64,000 bases of DNA. It comes from Dermanyssus gallinae. Taxonomy: Eukaryota; Arthropoda; Arachnida; Mesostigmata; Dermanyssidae. Below the pieces are notes generated by a model. It saw only the letters and a list, made by a program, of their open reading frames with translations, had not been told where the DNA came from and did no database searches. How positions within the stretch are numbered: position 1 is the stretch's first letter; every line of letters starts with the position of its first letter. Position numbers and translations under genes: made by a program. Positions 1 through 12,679 of the stretch are shown piece after piece. The DNA lies in assembly GCA_003439945.1 (NCBI GenBank), contig QVRM01002469.1, positions 1 to 64,000 on the forward strand, read 5' to 3'.

Positions 1-325
1 TATATATATATATATATAGACAATCACTGGAAGTTACTCCGTTGCGTAATTTGTAAATTTAAAACCGGATTCGCTAATTAACAAAATTATTCTAATAAAT
101 GATTACTTCAACGCTAGTGCGGATGGACAATTACAAAATGACAAATGGGGCAGGTTGTGCATCGTAGACATATTTAGACATCGCTGCTTAATCAGCGGGA
201 CGCAGTCATCGGTAAAGGACATATTTGATATCTTACCTGTATTAAGGTTGCAGCTTGCATGTGCAGGTATATATATATATATATATGTTACTGTATCGTG
301 CCAACCACATGGTTAATAAATATGA

Positions 326-328
<3 letters not shown>

Positions 329-384
<56 letters not shown>
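329..384. repeat. (TA)n array
   Basis: Uninterrupted TA dinucleotide run of 56 bp. Confidence 0.95.
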
Positions 385-386
<2 letters not shown>

Positions 387-1353
387 GATTTTTTTAATTT
401 GCTCTATGTTTACTTTGGGGCAAAAAGACTGTAGTCTACGCACTTGGTTTTTACGCGGAGTCTGGATGACGTTTTTGGTCTTTAACAAAGGAATGCCTAC
501 TGAACGTATATCGCTAGGTTTGACAGGTGCCTTCTGACTGACCCATTGTAGTTGTATCTGTATTGTCATATATTTCGTTTTCTTCAAAGTAAGGAAGTTT
601 CTATTCGATTCTATATACGTACTAGAATGATTACCTAATGTATGAACGCCATCTACACTCCACGATTGCACACGTTGCACAAAGTCTGCGCAATCTCTCG
701 TTAATCTCTCGGCGGTTTATCGGCATTAAAACGTGTCGGAAACCGAAGCGTGCGAATTCTTTCCTGCCCTTGGATTCGTTCAAGGCCCGTCTGGCTAATT
801 AGCGACTCTCTGCATGTCGGGCTGGCTTGTCAACAACGAGGTGTTGTTACTGCAATTAGAAACAAGAGCGGCCAACTGAAGAAAACGAAGAAGATTGTGA
901 GGGGCCTGGTTTCTGTTACCTCGACTAATAGATACATCGGATACTACTACTAATAGTAGTACTATTATTCCTGCTAGTACTTAGATCTGTGGCAATTACT
1001 ACGCGCACGGATGTTACGGATACGCCTCGGATATATATATATATATATATATAGTTTTTATTAAGAATGTAAGTGGAGAGACAATTGTCTCCTGGAAACG
1101 TGTGCAAAAACAATATACCTGTATGTATATATATTGTTTTTGATGTTAGTAGTTTTGTGTCATTCATGCCGGATACGTTGGGTATGTAGTGATTCCCGTC
1201 TCAGCTCTAGCCTCATCATGATGGCGATGATGATGACGACGGCTGTGATAATGATGATGATGATGATGATAATGGCGATCGTGGCAACAACAATGATGAT
1301 GACGACGACGATGATGATGATGATGATGAACTGTGATTATGATCACGTTACAG

Positions 1354-1544
1354 ACGACAAGAGGCCGAAGCCTGAGGCACGCCGGCTCGCCGAAGAGGAA
1401 CGCCTGCGACGTATCGAGGATGCGAAGCCCAAACCTCTGCCAGCTGGCTATATGCCGACCGCTCCGAAGCCGGTGCCGTCGAGAGGGCGCGGCGGTCGTG
1501 GCCGGGGTTCGGGGCCCGGAAGGGGCCGTGGTGGTGGCAAATAA
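1354..1544 (+). CDS. Probable last exon of an unidentified RG-rich protein
   Basis: An acceptor-like CAG at 1351-1353 is followed by an open segment that ends at TAA (1542-1544). It encodes a charged Lys/Arg/Glu helix-like stretch (RRLAEEERLRRIED), a proline-rich linker (KPLPAGYMPTAPKPVPS) and an arginine/glycine-rich tail ending in GGGK. Codon third positions are GC-rich, unlike the surrounding simple repeats, which supports real coding. RG-rich tails are common in RNA-binding and ribonucleoprotein proteins, but I do not recognise the family. The frame stays open upstream to an ATG at 1134, but that part is only a GAT/ATG repeat giving Met and Thr runs, so an intron ending at 1353 is more likely. 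Upstream exons would lie at lower coordinates or outside the window. A chance ORF next to a repeat remains possible. Confidence 0.5.
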
Positions 1545-1610
1545 CGACATACTACTCTCTGCAGCCGCCGCCGCCTGCTGCTGTTGCTGCTGCTGCTGCT
1601 GTTGTAGTAG

Positions 1611-2021
1611 CTGTTCTCTGCCCAGAGACCCCGAGCATACGATGATGATGATGATGATGACAACGATGAGAATGATGATGATCCGCAATGTGCAGACACA
1701 ACACCAGCTACTGCACCTGCAGCAACAACACCAGCTACTTCACCTGCAGCAACAACACCAGCTACTGCACCTGCAGCAGCAACAACAGCACCGGAGCTTT
1801 GTATTCGGAAAATTGCCGTTGCGGCTGCTGCCGCTGCTGCAATGAGAGATGACCGGTGTTCGTTACGTGTATGCTTACTTGCCCCATCTGCGTACAGCAT
1901 GACAACAACGACAACGACATCGACAACAACGACAACGACAACGACATCGACAACAACGACATCGACAACAACGACGACGACGACGACCGCGTCGACAATG
2001 AGGATGACGATAACCAAATGA
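1611..2021 (+). CDS. Asp- and Thr-rich open frame, unrecognised
   Basis: After TAG at 1608-1610 this frame is open to TGA at 2019-2021. It encodes an Asp/Asn run, three copies of a nine-residue TTPATxPAA repeat, an alanine run and a long threonine run. A pyrimidine-rich stretch ending in CAG at 1623-1625 could be a splice acceptor. The composition is mucin-like, but it follows directly from CAG, CAA and GAT microsatellites. It may equally be the 3' untranslated region of the RG-rich gene just upstream. Confidence 0.15.
   Translation: MFSAQRPRAYDDDDDDDNDENDDDPQCADTTPATAPAATTPATSPAATTPATAPAAATTAPELCIRKIAVAAAAAAAMRDDRCSLRVCLLAPSAYSMTTTTTTSTTTTTTTTSTTTTSTTTTTTTTASTMRMTITK
1698..1784 (+). repeat. 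27-bp minisatellite, about three copies
   Basis: The unit is CAACACCAGCTACTGCACCT plus GCAGCAA, repeated three times with a single G/T difference in the middle copy. It is 27 bp, so it keeps the reading frame of the Thr/Pro/Ala-rich frame that contains it. Confidence 0.8.
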
Positions 2022-2691
2022 ATAGCACGAGCACTGCGTGCTATAGGAAAGCGAACCGCCGAAGTAACATTGGGGTCCATCGACGAACACAAACATGTCA
2101 TTCTCGGAAAAAAAAAAACGACGTCGTCGCAGTGGACACAGTGGACATAGATGGGTTAAAACTACATTAAAACCTCCGAGTAGTGACAGCAGCAGCGGCG
2201 GCGGCGGGAGTTGCAGTAACGACACACAAATGACCAGTTAAACAAAACTGGGCCAGTAAAACAAACAAGTGTACCATTGTAAGACATAAGAGCGCAATAG
2301 ATAGTGAAGTCTCTATCACCAGCCGCCGCCGCAACAACAACAACAACAACAGCAACAACGACGACAACAACAACAACAACAACAACTAATACTACTATTA
2401 CTGCTATGTTTGAGAACGCAATCACAAGCATACCAACAAAATGTCGATACTTTACACCAAGAACAGCCGTAACATCGCTAACGTAACAGATCCATAACGG
2501 CTATGGCGAACGATACATTATAAGCACGCATACGTAAATCCGAACGAAGTAAGTAAGACATGGGCGCATATGAGCGAACAGACTTGCATCTGCAGCCTGC
2601 AAAACCGAGTGATGTTTTGCCATTAAATATGCCATTTTGGATACCGCTACATGTATGCTAGGAATGAACCCGTCACTGGATAATGGCCTTT

Positions 2692-2725
<34 letters not shown>

Positions 2726-2729
2726 ATAT

Positions 2730-2813
<84 letters not shown>
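2692..2813. repeat. Compound (TA)n array
   Basis: About 120 bp of TA with single interruptions (a TT and two CATATA variants). Two shorter TA runs follow at about 2898-2923 and 3015-3036, so TA expansions cluster here. Confidence 0.95.
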
Positions 2814-2815
<2 letters not shown>

Positions 2816-3408
2816 CGTACCTTGTTCTTTGTCAGCAAAGTTCCAATTAGCTTTACATGGCCAATTGAGTTTTAACTCGGGTCACTGCCGGTTAGAAATA
2901 TATATATATATATATATATATATGCAAGATGTTATTCGTTATTTTTTAACAGCGTTGCAATTAATCATACATGCTTCATATATTACTTTTCCAACAGTGG
3001 ATGCTGCCGCTCGCTATATATATATATATATATATTTAGATACACGAGTATGTACATACACATGTATACAAGTGTGCACGCCTGTGATTCGCGTATCCAC
3101 TGGACGCGCGCTGCGATGCCCACAATAAGAATAACAATAATCATATTATTGAAAACATGAATTAATATCGATGAGCTGCGACTCCAGCGATGCGGAGGAA
3201 TGGAGGAAGCAGCAGGCCACATGCGTGCAGAGGCGTCAGCGCGCTAAGATTTGGCTTATGTACGATAGGCAAAGAGGCAGAATCACAGCCAGTTGTGGCG
3301 TGTATGAATGAACATGCACAACACGAAAATAACACAAATGTGTCAGTGACCAAGATTGACATGCCAAGAATCGAGTAGCTCAACGAGCAGATATGCCTGT
3401 GTCGATGT

Positions 3409-3520
<112 letters not shown>

Positions 3521-3639
3521 CATTTGCATACAAAAACATTGTCCGACCGAGAGAGACGACAACCTGACTATTTAAATGCGAAAGACGTCTGGCTCTGGCG
3601 TCGTCTCACGCTACGCCAGCTACGTCATCACACCGTTAA

Positions 3640-5340
3640 ATTCTAAACACAGCTGGACAAATGTAGCATCCGCTGCTGCACGTAGGGGTTCGGACCTAAG
3701 GTAGAAAACCGTGAAGGGGAAAAATAATGAAACAGGGATTTGGCGTCGAGAAAGGCGTATATAGTGGTTTACTCGCCGTTTGTTTGACGTCATTATAGTG
3801 CTTCACATGGGCTAGTAAGTGTTGGTAAGCTTTGCCGTTAATCGTTCATGACTTCGCTCGATTTTCCTCGAATGCATGTACATAGACGACTAGCCAACAA
3901 TATTATATATATATATATATATATATACGGTCTAGCCGACTGTGGTAGTAATCAGTAGCCCTAGCGGAAGAAATAGACGCCCATCAATCATTCATCCATT
4001 TATTTATTTTTATCCAAGCTGGGTAAAATTGTACTGTAGCTGAGTAATCCCCCATCATACGTCAATACCTCCGCTCCTCTACCTGAACTAATATACCAGG
4101 AACACTGGTAGCCATGTATGCATCGTAGATATTCACGTGAATACACGCAACTGCATGCAATTGCCAGCTGGGCTAGCGACACGAAATGTGACTTATCATG
4201 GCTGAACGACCGATTGGCGGTAGGAGTAAGAGTTAGTGAAGTTACTAGAATTAAAAAACATTTTTAAGGAGGTTGTTTTTAATTCTAGACCATCCTCCAT
4301 GACTAGCGCACTAGACCCCTAGACCACGCCGCCACATGTGAAGTCACTAACACACGTCAAAGCTTTCCCTTTCAGAGCAGACGGAGCTCATCGGTAGAGA
4401 GACAAGATGTTCCGCCAATGGTCGAACCTAAATTTAGGCACAATACAAAGTAGAGAGACAAGACAACAAAGAGAAAGGAGGAACGAAAGACTGGAGAGAG
4501 GAAACTGCAGATAAATATACTGCAACAATATATATATATATATATATATATTCGAGGAAAGAACACTGACCGAAATGTCGCGTATAGTCGTTGAGCTTTT
4601 CGTGACGGTACACCACAGGACGCGTGGGCACAGACGAGTGTTCCCTACCTGTTTAGGCAAACGCTAAGTATTTGATGCTCAAGAAGCTTTTTTGTTCGTA
4701 TATGTTAGTCACAATTAGTATGCATTACGCATTGCAAACGATTTATAATCACAGCAATTGTTTGCTAGCCTGCAGTGATGCTGCACGAGGCTTGGCTTAC
4801 GCGTGTACGCTTATGTGTAATCTACGCTCTCGAATTTTTCCTGTCCTCGGTTCAAGAGGTATAGAGAAATAACACACTATTACACCATGCTTTTTGGTTT
4901 ATTTCTTAAATGACTGTATGGAGATAGTCGCAACACCATTGATTTTGACAAACTACAACAATCATATAGTAATTACTTAATGTATTCCAAAAACACGGCC
5001 GATGTTTTGGTATGACCCTTGCAGTTGAAGCTGCTTGTTAATTATACAGCAGTAGAAGGGCAGGCAGGTTTACAGGTTTGCTTTCAGCTAGCTCTGTTTG
5101 GCATTTTTTACAAGTAAAAAATACTTCCGGCACGTTTTTATAGTGCAGTATAATACACGATTATGTTGTCAGAAATGTTTAGGTAACGGCGATGCCTCCA
5201 GGTGAGACCCTGTCATATGTGCGTGCATGTGCGCTTGGTAGACTTGGCAGTACATGATATGGTGTATAGGACAGGATCCTCGACTCTATCGGAATGGGGC
5301 ACCTTCCCAATGTTGAACAACTATGATGACTATACTGCAA
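3640..5340. other. Non-coding stretch with dispersed-repeat fragments
   Basis: I see no credible gene. Short TA runs lie at 3903-3927 and 4530-4551. The minus-strand segment from about 4340 down to 3985 looks like an old SINE: a tRNA-like 5' part (GGCGTGGTCTAGGGGTCTAG and following) and a tail ending in ATAAATAAATGGATGAATG-like sequence. Confidence 0.5.
3985..4340 (-). mobile_element. Possible tRNA-derived SINE
   Basis: Read on the minus strand, positions 4340-4280 resemble the 5' half of a tRNA with an A-box-like region (TGGTCTAGGGGTCTAGTGCG). The far end, near 3985-4015, is an AATAAATGGATGAATG-type tail typical of retroposed elements. No clear B box was found, so the assignment is tentative. 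Confidence 0.35.
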
Positions 5341-5346
5341 GCATGC

Positions 5347-5460
5347 GCGTTCATGGCTCAAAATGAAGGAACGCCTAAATGCTAGAAAAGAAAATAATAA
5401 ATGATTGTGCAGAAAAAACACGGTACATCGAACTCTTATATGTCTACGCATCATAAGGAC

Positions 5461-5498
<38 letters not shown>

Positions 5499-5716
5499 CA
5501 AAAACAGCTGGATTTAAAGTAAACATGACACTTATTTTTGTCTGTTATTTTTCGCTAACTCGCTCATTCGAAAATGAGAGTTTGAAATTCCCCGAGCCGT
5601 TATAGGTTCTAGCGTTCATGGCTCAAAGTGAAGGAACGCCTAAATGCTAGAAAAGAAAATAATAAATGTTTGTGCAGAAAAACACGGTACATCGAACTCT
5701 TATCTATGCATCAAAA

Positions 5717-5765
<49 letters not shown>

Positions 5766-5885
5766 GCAAAAACAGCTGGATTCAAAGTAAACATGACACT
5801 AATTTTTGTATGTTATTTTTCGCTAACTCGCCCAGTCGAAAATGAGAGGTTGAGATGCCCCGAGCCGGTATAGGTTCTACCGTTC
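5347..5885. repeat. Two-copy tandem duplication (about 265 bp) containing a TA array
   Basis: Copy 1 (5347-5611) and copy 2 (5612-5885) both begin GCGTTCATGGCTCAAA and run in parallel through AGGAACGCCTAAATGC, a TA array and CGCAAAAACAGCTGGATT to a shared GAGCCG...TATAGGTTCTA end. They differ by scattered substitutions and by TA-array length (about 31 versus 44 bp). Confidence 0.9.
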
Positions 5886-6476
5886 AAGAGTTTAGGTTGT
5901 ATAATAACGTACGTAGCCTCCTTAAAACTTCACATCATTGGCATCAATTCGGTGAAGGTGATTGTCGTCCGTAGGTTTGTTTGTTAGTCCTCGTGTACAG
6001 TTATTGAACAGAGCCGTCTGAAATTCCCTCTTGAAGGCGTTCAGCAAACTCAGCAATGCATACCTCGCAATTTAGCGCGGAGCTGGACGAGTGTAGCAAT
6101 CGGCCATAAAACTGACAGAGGTTTGATAGAACTTAATTAGGATGTGGAGTGGAGCCGGCGAAGTTCGACGTTTTTTGTACATGGCTCTGTTGAGGCCGAG
6201 CTGTCGAATTGCCGACGCTTGCCGCAGAGCCATTTCGCCTCAAGGAACCGTCTCATGCTGGAGAGGGAGAGCAAGAACTGCAGGTACTAGTAAACATTTA
6301 AAAATAATTTGACTTAATTACAGCTTTAAAGTATTTTTATTATAAAAACGCATTGACATATAAATTAATGGGAATAGTTGCAGGATCGGAGAGTCAAACG
6401 ACTTGCGTCAACGGTAAGTAGTTTGACGCTTCCTACTTCAGCTTAGATATCAGCCAAGGCGAGCACAACGCCATAT

Positions 6477-6560
6477 ACAAAGCGTTTACGAACATAACAC
6501 GATACACAAAGCTTTTACGAACACAACACCGTACATAAAGCTTCTGCGGACACCGCGTAA
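6477..6560. repeat. 29-bp minisatellite, nearly three copies
   Basis: The unit ACAAAGC(T/G)TTTACGAACA plus (C/T)AACACC/GATAC repeats at 6477, 6506 and 6535, with divergence increasing in the third copy. Confidence 0.75.
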
Positions 6561-7973
6561 TATACTGAGCTTTTAAGGAAGTCTCTAAGCAGTCTGCCGA
6601 GACGCATACAATCCATACGCAACTAAACTGCTTCCCTACCTTTGTTATTGTGAGCCGGCCGGCGAGTGTCTGCAACTGTGCCAATTTGGCTAATTTATAA
6701 TTCCTTTACCACCAGAGACACCGGTAGAGAAAACATGTTGATGCGAGTTCTGCCTGCGAAGGAAGGCCTTAGCCACCAGGCCTGATGCAATTCTGCTCGC
6801 TTTCCGCACTGCGCGAACGACGTTAACGCATGGCCTTGTCTGAACGCAATAGTCAGTCCCCTGGGATTGCCCTCGTGGCCACCCCCCGCTCTAGACGTGC
6901 AATAAAGCAACACAACACCTGCACGAGAACGGACCAGGCCATAAGTAGGGCCTCTGTGAGAGGAAGATAAAGAATGTAGGTATGTACGACGCTTCTTCCC
7001 GACTTACCCCCATGTCGGGAAATACCACACTATAGCATAGAGATATAGGCCTCGTTTCTTACACTTTCTCCGCTCCGCGTATGTATATCCGCGTGACACC
7101 TCACGGACGTCCATGAACGTCCACGGACGGTCCACACACATCACATGTACACTCACGTACATATGAAGCTCATCTATGCTACCCTGCCTTAGACTCGGAT
7201 GACAGGTAGACATCCCGGGCTTTACGCCCACTTGCCGCCGCTGGTTGTTATAAATTGTGTCGCTGGGCGCCTCCTTGTTGCTCCCGGTAATGGAGACTGC
7301 CCAGTTTCCGGCCAGTCTCGCCTTAGGAACTTAATCATTATATGCTGGCGTCAGGCGCTCATTGTATCCGGAAAAAAAGATGATAGGCGAAGGATGATAG
7401 TTTTCAAGACAACTTTTTGGCAAGAGGGCATTCTCCATCTGTTACTGCTATGCCAACTTGTACATTTAACGAAGCAGCCATTGATACTTGAATGTCATGC
7501 TCTTGGACCGTTCAAAACGGTAAAGTGTTGACGTCAGCCTTGTGCGGACGCAATATACACAACTCGGCCCACAAGCTCGAGGGTAAGCCAGTCCATCGCG
7601 ACATACGGATAGCCGAAAAACGAATCTCTGCAAAAATGAAACAAAACGTTGCTGCTGGATTCGTTCAGAAGCTAGCATGCCGCATTGTTGCCTAGGATTA
7701 ATGTGCTCCTAAAAACTATAGACAGAATTATCACGTTGAATTCAACGTAATTGTTTTTGTAGCGATTTGTTTTCAGGTTACCTGCATGGCAACTGGTTGA
7801 CTGAATAATTATGTCGCTCCCGTTGTGCCTATTGCGTCAACACGAGACGGATGTCAACACGATCACGCTTATGGTTCACCTAATATGACTAAAAATGAAT
7901 TAGTCCAAGTAGAAATATATCTTGTGACTTTTAGCAGTTTCTTTTTTCTACAGTCGGCCTAAACGTTCTCTTG

Positions 7974-7976
<3 letters not shown>

Positions 7977-8020
<44 letters not shown>
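7977..8020. repeat. (TA)n array
   Basis: 44-bp perfect TA run. Confidence 0.95.
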
Positions 8021-8023
<3 letters not shown>

Positions 8024-8997
8024 ATAAGTCAGCAATTAGGAAGGTACGATCGTGTGTTATCTAGCAAGATTCGACACTTACTGATCTGTTTGTTGTCCTA
8101 ACATATCGTTGCCTGTACACGTGTTCACGTTTTGCAAGGGCACGTGTTCACATGCTTCCGTTTTGCAAGAACGGGCACTTACGCTTAGTATCGGGTCACG
8201 CGTGAAACTTGCGGGCTCTGACCTACGGCCATGTGATGATTATAATCACCGCAATTACGATGTTTATTAATTAGCAAGCGAGCAGAGTCGAAGGCAGAGG
8301 CAACAGACATATTAGCATCGAACATACTGACACTTAGGCACACCCACCCAGATGTGAATATGCAAACTTACATCACTCATTGGCTAGCAATTGGACGCAA
8401 ACACGAGGTGCATGATGTCTCCAGGCCGCGCACGCCGTGTCCCTCCGTTGAGCCGATATCGATAGATTTCCTGTGCTCGAATCACCCGTTGCACAGGCTG
8501 TCTGCACCAGTTAATCAATATTCGCTACGCGGCACCCACCGTGGAAGATGAGATTAAATGGCGACCGTATTAAACACTCTATTTCCTCAGTAATCACTTT
8601 TTTTTCTCCTCCCTAGCAAAAATGTGTACGTATTTTCTGTTGTACCGCCATCCCAGAGCATTTTGCTGCTAGCATTGATGAACATTTTCAATCATCACGT
8701 TTTCACATCACCGGACTTAGCTACACATCATCTGAATTGCCGCCTGACTAGAGACTTGGCTGATACATACCTTTAAGCTAGTCGTTCTAGTCGAAGACGA
8801 CTCTATGCGAGTCTGTATGTAAATATAGCAACGAGCATAAGAGCCTGATTTGTAGTTCAAGCATTGCAATGTCCAATGTAAGATTCCCAAAAATAGATGT
8901 TTAATGCAATTCAGACTGGAAGTAACATCAATATCGTGTTGTAGAGATTGAATCTGTTTAGAGAAGAGGTCGATTATAGAAAAATCAAAGTGCTGCA

Positions 8998-9117
8998 ATA
9001 TATAAATATATAAATATATAATATATAAATATATAAATATATAAATATATAAATATATAAATATATAAATATATAAATATATAAATATATAAATATATAA
9101 ATATATATATATATATC
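8998..9117. repeat. (ATATATAA)n satellite-like array
   Basis: About fourteen copies of an 8-bp unit ATATATAA, with one unit shortened near 9020, ending in a plain TA run. It differs from the dinucleotide arrays elsewhere in the window. Confidence 0.9.
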
Positions 9118-9398
9118 ATGTATGCATATTTATATTTGGACAAATTCCTTTTTAACCATATTAGCTGAACAATTGTTTGTTGGGGCCATATGCGTAATCA
9201 ACGTATTGAAGCTACAACAGCTTGTTTAATGTGATTCATTGCGACAAATATTTAATTTGCGGAATGTGAGAATTTACTGTATCAGCTCACTGCGTTAAAA
9301 AAAAAAAATATATATATATATATACGTATCCAATAAGCATTATGGCCTATAAGTACCGAAATGTTGTTTTATTGTAATGCGGTATATCAAGACGGCAA

Positions 9399-9501
<103 letters not shown>

Positions 9502-11559
9502 CACGCGAAACTGCTTACTGCACCTAAAAACTAAATGGTAGTACAAGACCATGACTAGGCTATCGACACAAGATGCGTAAAGAACGTATAGATCGCGAAT
9601 CATGTATGCGAGTCAGGCTTAAGTACACACACACACACGATACCAACAAATTGAATTTCTGCAATTGTTGACATCGTAACATCGGAACAATCTATTAATA
9701 TGGCCGCGAGTGCAAACTGTAGAACAAAAATCTCCCTTGAACCGGAGAAATGTTTAAATCCTGAACACAGCAGAACTGTGCATCAGAATAAGAACAAATA
9801 GGCGTACATCGAAAAGTGTCGATAGCTCAAAGTCGAAATCGATTCGGGCTTTGCCTCGTAGAAAGAAGGCCCACAAGAGCGTTGTCAAATCAATTCGGTC
9901 AATAACCTCTCATCTATTTGATTAGAAACAATCTTATTTAATACATTTTCCTTTGTGAGGTTCAGTAGTAACCATTAGAAATTCATAACATATAGAGAGA
10001 AACTCAGCGCGAGAGGCTGTTCAACTCCCCGTGGGCAGGTGTCGGGCGTCGGATCGGAAGCAGAGGACCCCACAACGGCTACACAAACGCGTGATACAGG
10101 TTCGTGATATCCGTATTTTTCACACATAACATGGTGAAATCCGTGTAGGGCACAGCGATTCACAATGCGTCTGTTGCTACGACCGAACGCTTCTGCCAAG
10201 CGTTGTTAGCCATTGCTCAAGACGCAAATAATTCCGCGATCAACTTTGACCATTTCATTCTCCCAGATACAAACACGTTGGTTATAAGCCTTGATTTTCG
10301 CGAGGAGAAACTGACCTCTCAGGTCCTCGATAGATAAGGTTGTACGTGCCTCGATAAGTAGGAGAGACGGGGCGATTCCTGCATAAGGGGTGAAAACCTA
10401 GCTTCCGTTTCAGTAACGCCGGCTTAATACTGTCTAGCGAGTCTATCTTGTTTACATAAATGCCTTTAAGGTTGCTTGAATATATTCAAGATGATAACAT
10501 GGAATTCCCGCAGCGTCTTAGCTCTATGGCCTGCTTGTCAATTTGTGAGTGAGCTGGTTATTATTTTAGTTAATAATGCCTATTTTTTTTCACTCAACAT
10601 GAAGTGAAAATGAAGTTGATGATGAATGAGGTGGTTAGCATATTTTTTAGTATAGGAGAGTGTTTAGCGTTTTCAAGCTAAAAATGTTTAACGAATATAT
10701 TTTAACCACTTCGAGCGACGTTTAAAGTGCCAAGTAATATTTGAAAGCGAACGCTCGAATCATTAATTTAACATATTTGTGGAAGCACGAAGGCCTTCAA
10801 GTTAGAATACTGGTGAACAAAGCGGCAAATGAATACATCAACAAATATGTAACGTATTTCTAGACCTCAAAGGCAACAGTCAACAGTTTATCGAGAAAAA
10901 TGTCACCTCTTTAAGCTGCACACGTAAGTGCTTACACAGATACACCTGTATATCAGCTATGCAAACGAGTTCTTTTAGCTGACTACTCTAAAAAGGTTGG
11001 CCACATTGTTACTGAATAGTTTAGTGTGTAGCGCTGTCCAACACGGCTAAAATCCTATTTACAACCCATATACCACATCATGGAGCACAGGTGGAGGAAC
11101 GCAAAGACGAAAAATATGCAAATACTCGTGCGGTGGTGTTAGCCATGATGACATGGCTCCATTTGTATTTGCACTCCTGGCACGTACTAGTCTAGTGTAC
11201 TAGGGCTCCGACTGCAGTAAGATAGTTCTACCATTCTATCCTTGTTGCTATCCCTGTCCTAGAAGTGCAGTGGAACACCACAACAACTCCACAAAAGCAC
11301 ACCAATTTACAAGCAAAGTGCCCGGAAGTTGAAAATGAGGTCTGCTAGCGGTTGCCGAAATACTCACGTTCAGATTGATATCCCGAAAGTTGTGGGATTC
11401 TTTATATACATTCGGTTCGATGGTCAAGTCGGTGCATTCGGAAGGTATTTCTACATATAAGCATTTTTATACCTTACTCGTTGTCACTCTTTATGTTGTG
11501 TTATTGAAGAGGTGGCACGACTAGAGTAGAAATTGAATCTTGGTTTTAAAATAGTATCT

Positions 11560-12540
11560 TTCCGACCGTGTGTCCTGTTGTTTGCGGACGACATGGTGAT
11601 TTTGGCGGAAGGCGCTGACCAAATGCAAAAAAGTTTAACAATATGCGGAAAGAAATCGAATATAAAAACGCCAACAATTACTTGAGAGTTATAATAGAAA
11701 ACACGCCCGATATTTTTAAGAAAAGCACGAGCTAAAAATGAACAGAAGATTTTAAGAAAGAAGGCTTTGTAGAGCTGTAAGAGATGCATGACGACGAGGA
11801 AGCTTTGGAAAAGCATGTTTGTGCCAAGGGTGACATACGCTAACGTTAATGTGAGTTAGGACGCAAGCTCGGTAAACAGTTTTGACACGATACAACGTGC
11901 GGTGGCCGCCATGCAATACACATGTAGATAAACATGTGCAGCACAATTTATCGAAGGCGACTTCGGAGTCTTCACCTTTTGGGCAAGGGAAACGCAAGCT
12001 AAAAAATCGTATGTAAGCCCTCTAGAAAAAAATGACTGCAGGTAACGATGAACAAGACTGGGCGGCCGAACTGTTCACAGCAAAACCGACTGAGAGAAAT
12101 GTAAGCAAATGGGATAGACGGGTACAGTTTTTTAGACATAAATTTAGGCGCAATGCGCTGGACTGTGAAAAATATGAAATGGTGGCCAATTAACAGATAA
12201 CCAAGGATGTAAGGAAAACGTTGACGAAACAACCGAGGAAAGATGAAGAACGACATGGAAAGAAAGACATGTTTGCAATTGTAATAATGAAAAATTAAGT
12301 AAATAATATAAAAAGCAGGGCCGGTATGCTTAACACCCGATTGCTAGTGGCCATATACTCGAGAATTGAAAGCGTTTGGTGTATAGCGTGTCATATAGAG
12401 GAGGATCCACAGAACACATCGTGCCGAAGTGCGGCGAACTGTGAGGAGTTAGAACAGTGACCTTGGCCAAGGCATTAGGTTTCGGTGATAAACCAATATG
12501 GCAAGATATATTGGTTTTATAAACAAATGAAACGCTTGGC
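11560..12540 (+). pseudogene. Decayed LINE reverse-transcriptase fragment
   Basis: A reverse-transcriptase active-site segment, LLFADDMVILAEGADQMQ, is readable at about 11575-11630. A following stretch reads VIIENTPDIFKK in a shifted frame, like endonuclease/reverse-transcriptase ORFs of arthropod LINEs. Further downstream, KWDRRVQFFRHKFRRNALD-like sequence is in another frame. Several stops and frame changes separate these pieces, so this is an old 5'-truncated copy with no function. The family is uncertain; it is perhaps RTE-like. Confidence 0.6.
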
Positions 12541-12679
12541 TAAGGAACTGGCATATCTTGCCAAGAGCCACAGGGAAAAACCTCGCTAAGCCAAGTTATT
12601 GTGATAATCCAATTATTAGTATAAATACACTATATACAAGAATGTTTGTAAGCAATGTTTGTAATGATAGCATGGCCAT

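Larger units (their letters stand above)
1200..2400. repeat. Cluster of trinucleotide repeats (GAT, CTG/CAG, ACA/CGA, CAA)
   Basis: GAT runs lie at 1221-1330 and 1640-1680, CTG/CAG at 1565-1610, ACA/ACG/TCG at 1900-1990 and CAA at 2330-2390. All six frames are partly open across these runs and give homopolymeric peptides; those frames are not taken as genes. Confidence 0.85.

Noticed and set aside
259..680. Open frames with long Ile-Tyr runs here and at many other places
   Set aside because: They are translations of (TA)n arrays and have no domain or splice support.
638..802. 54-codon ORF (MYERHLHSTIAHVAQSL and following, ending in FKARLAN)
   Set aside because: Basic and protein-like in places, but short, unrecognised and with no supporting signals.
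5347..5885. A CRISPR array or satellite, because of repeats with similar spacing
   Set aside because: Only two copies of a 265-bp unit in an animal genome; a simple tandem duplication.
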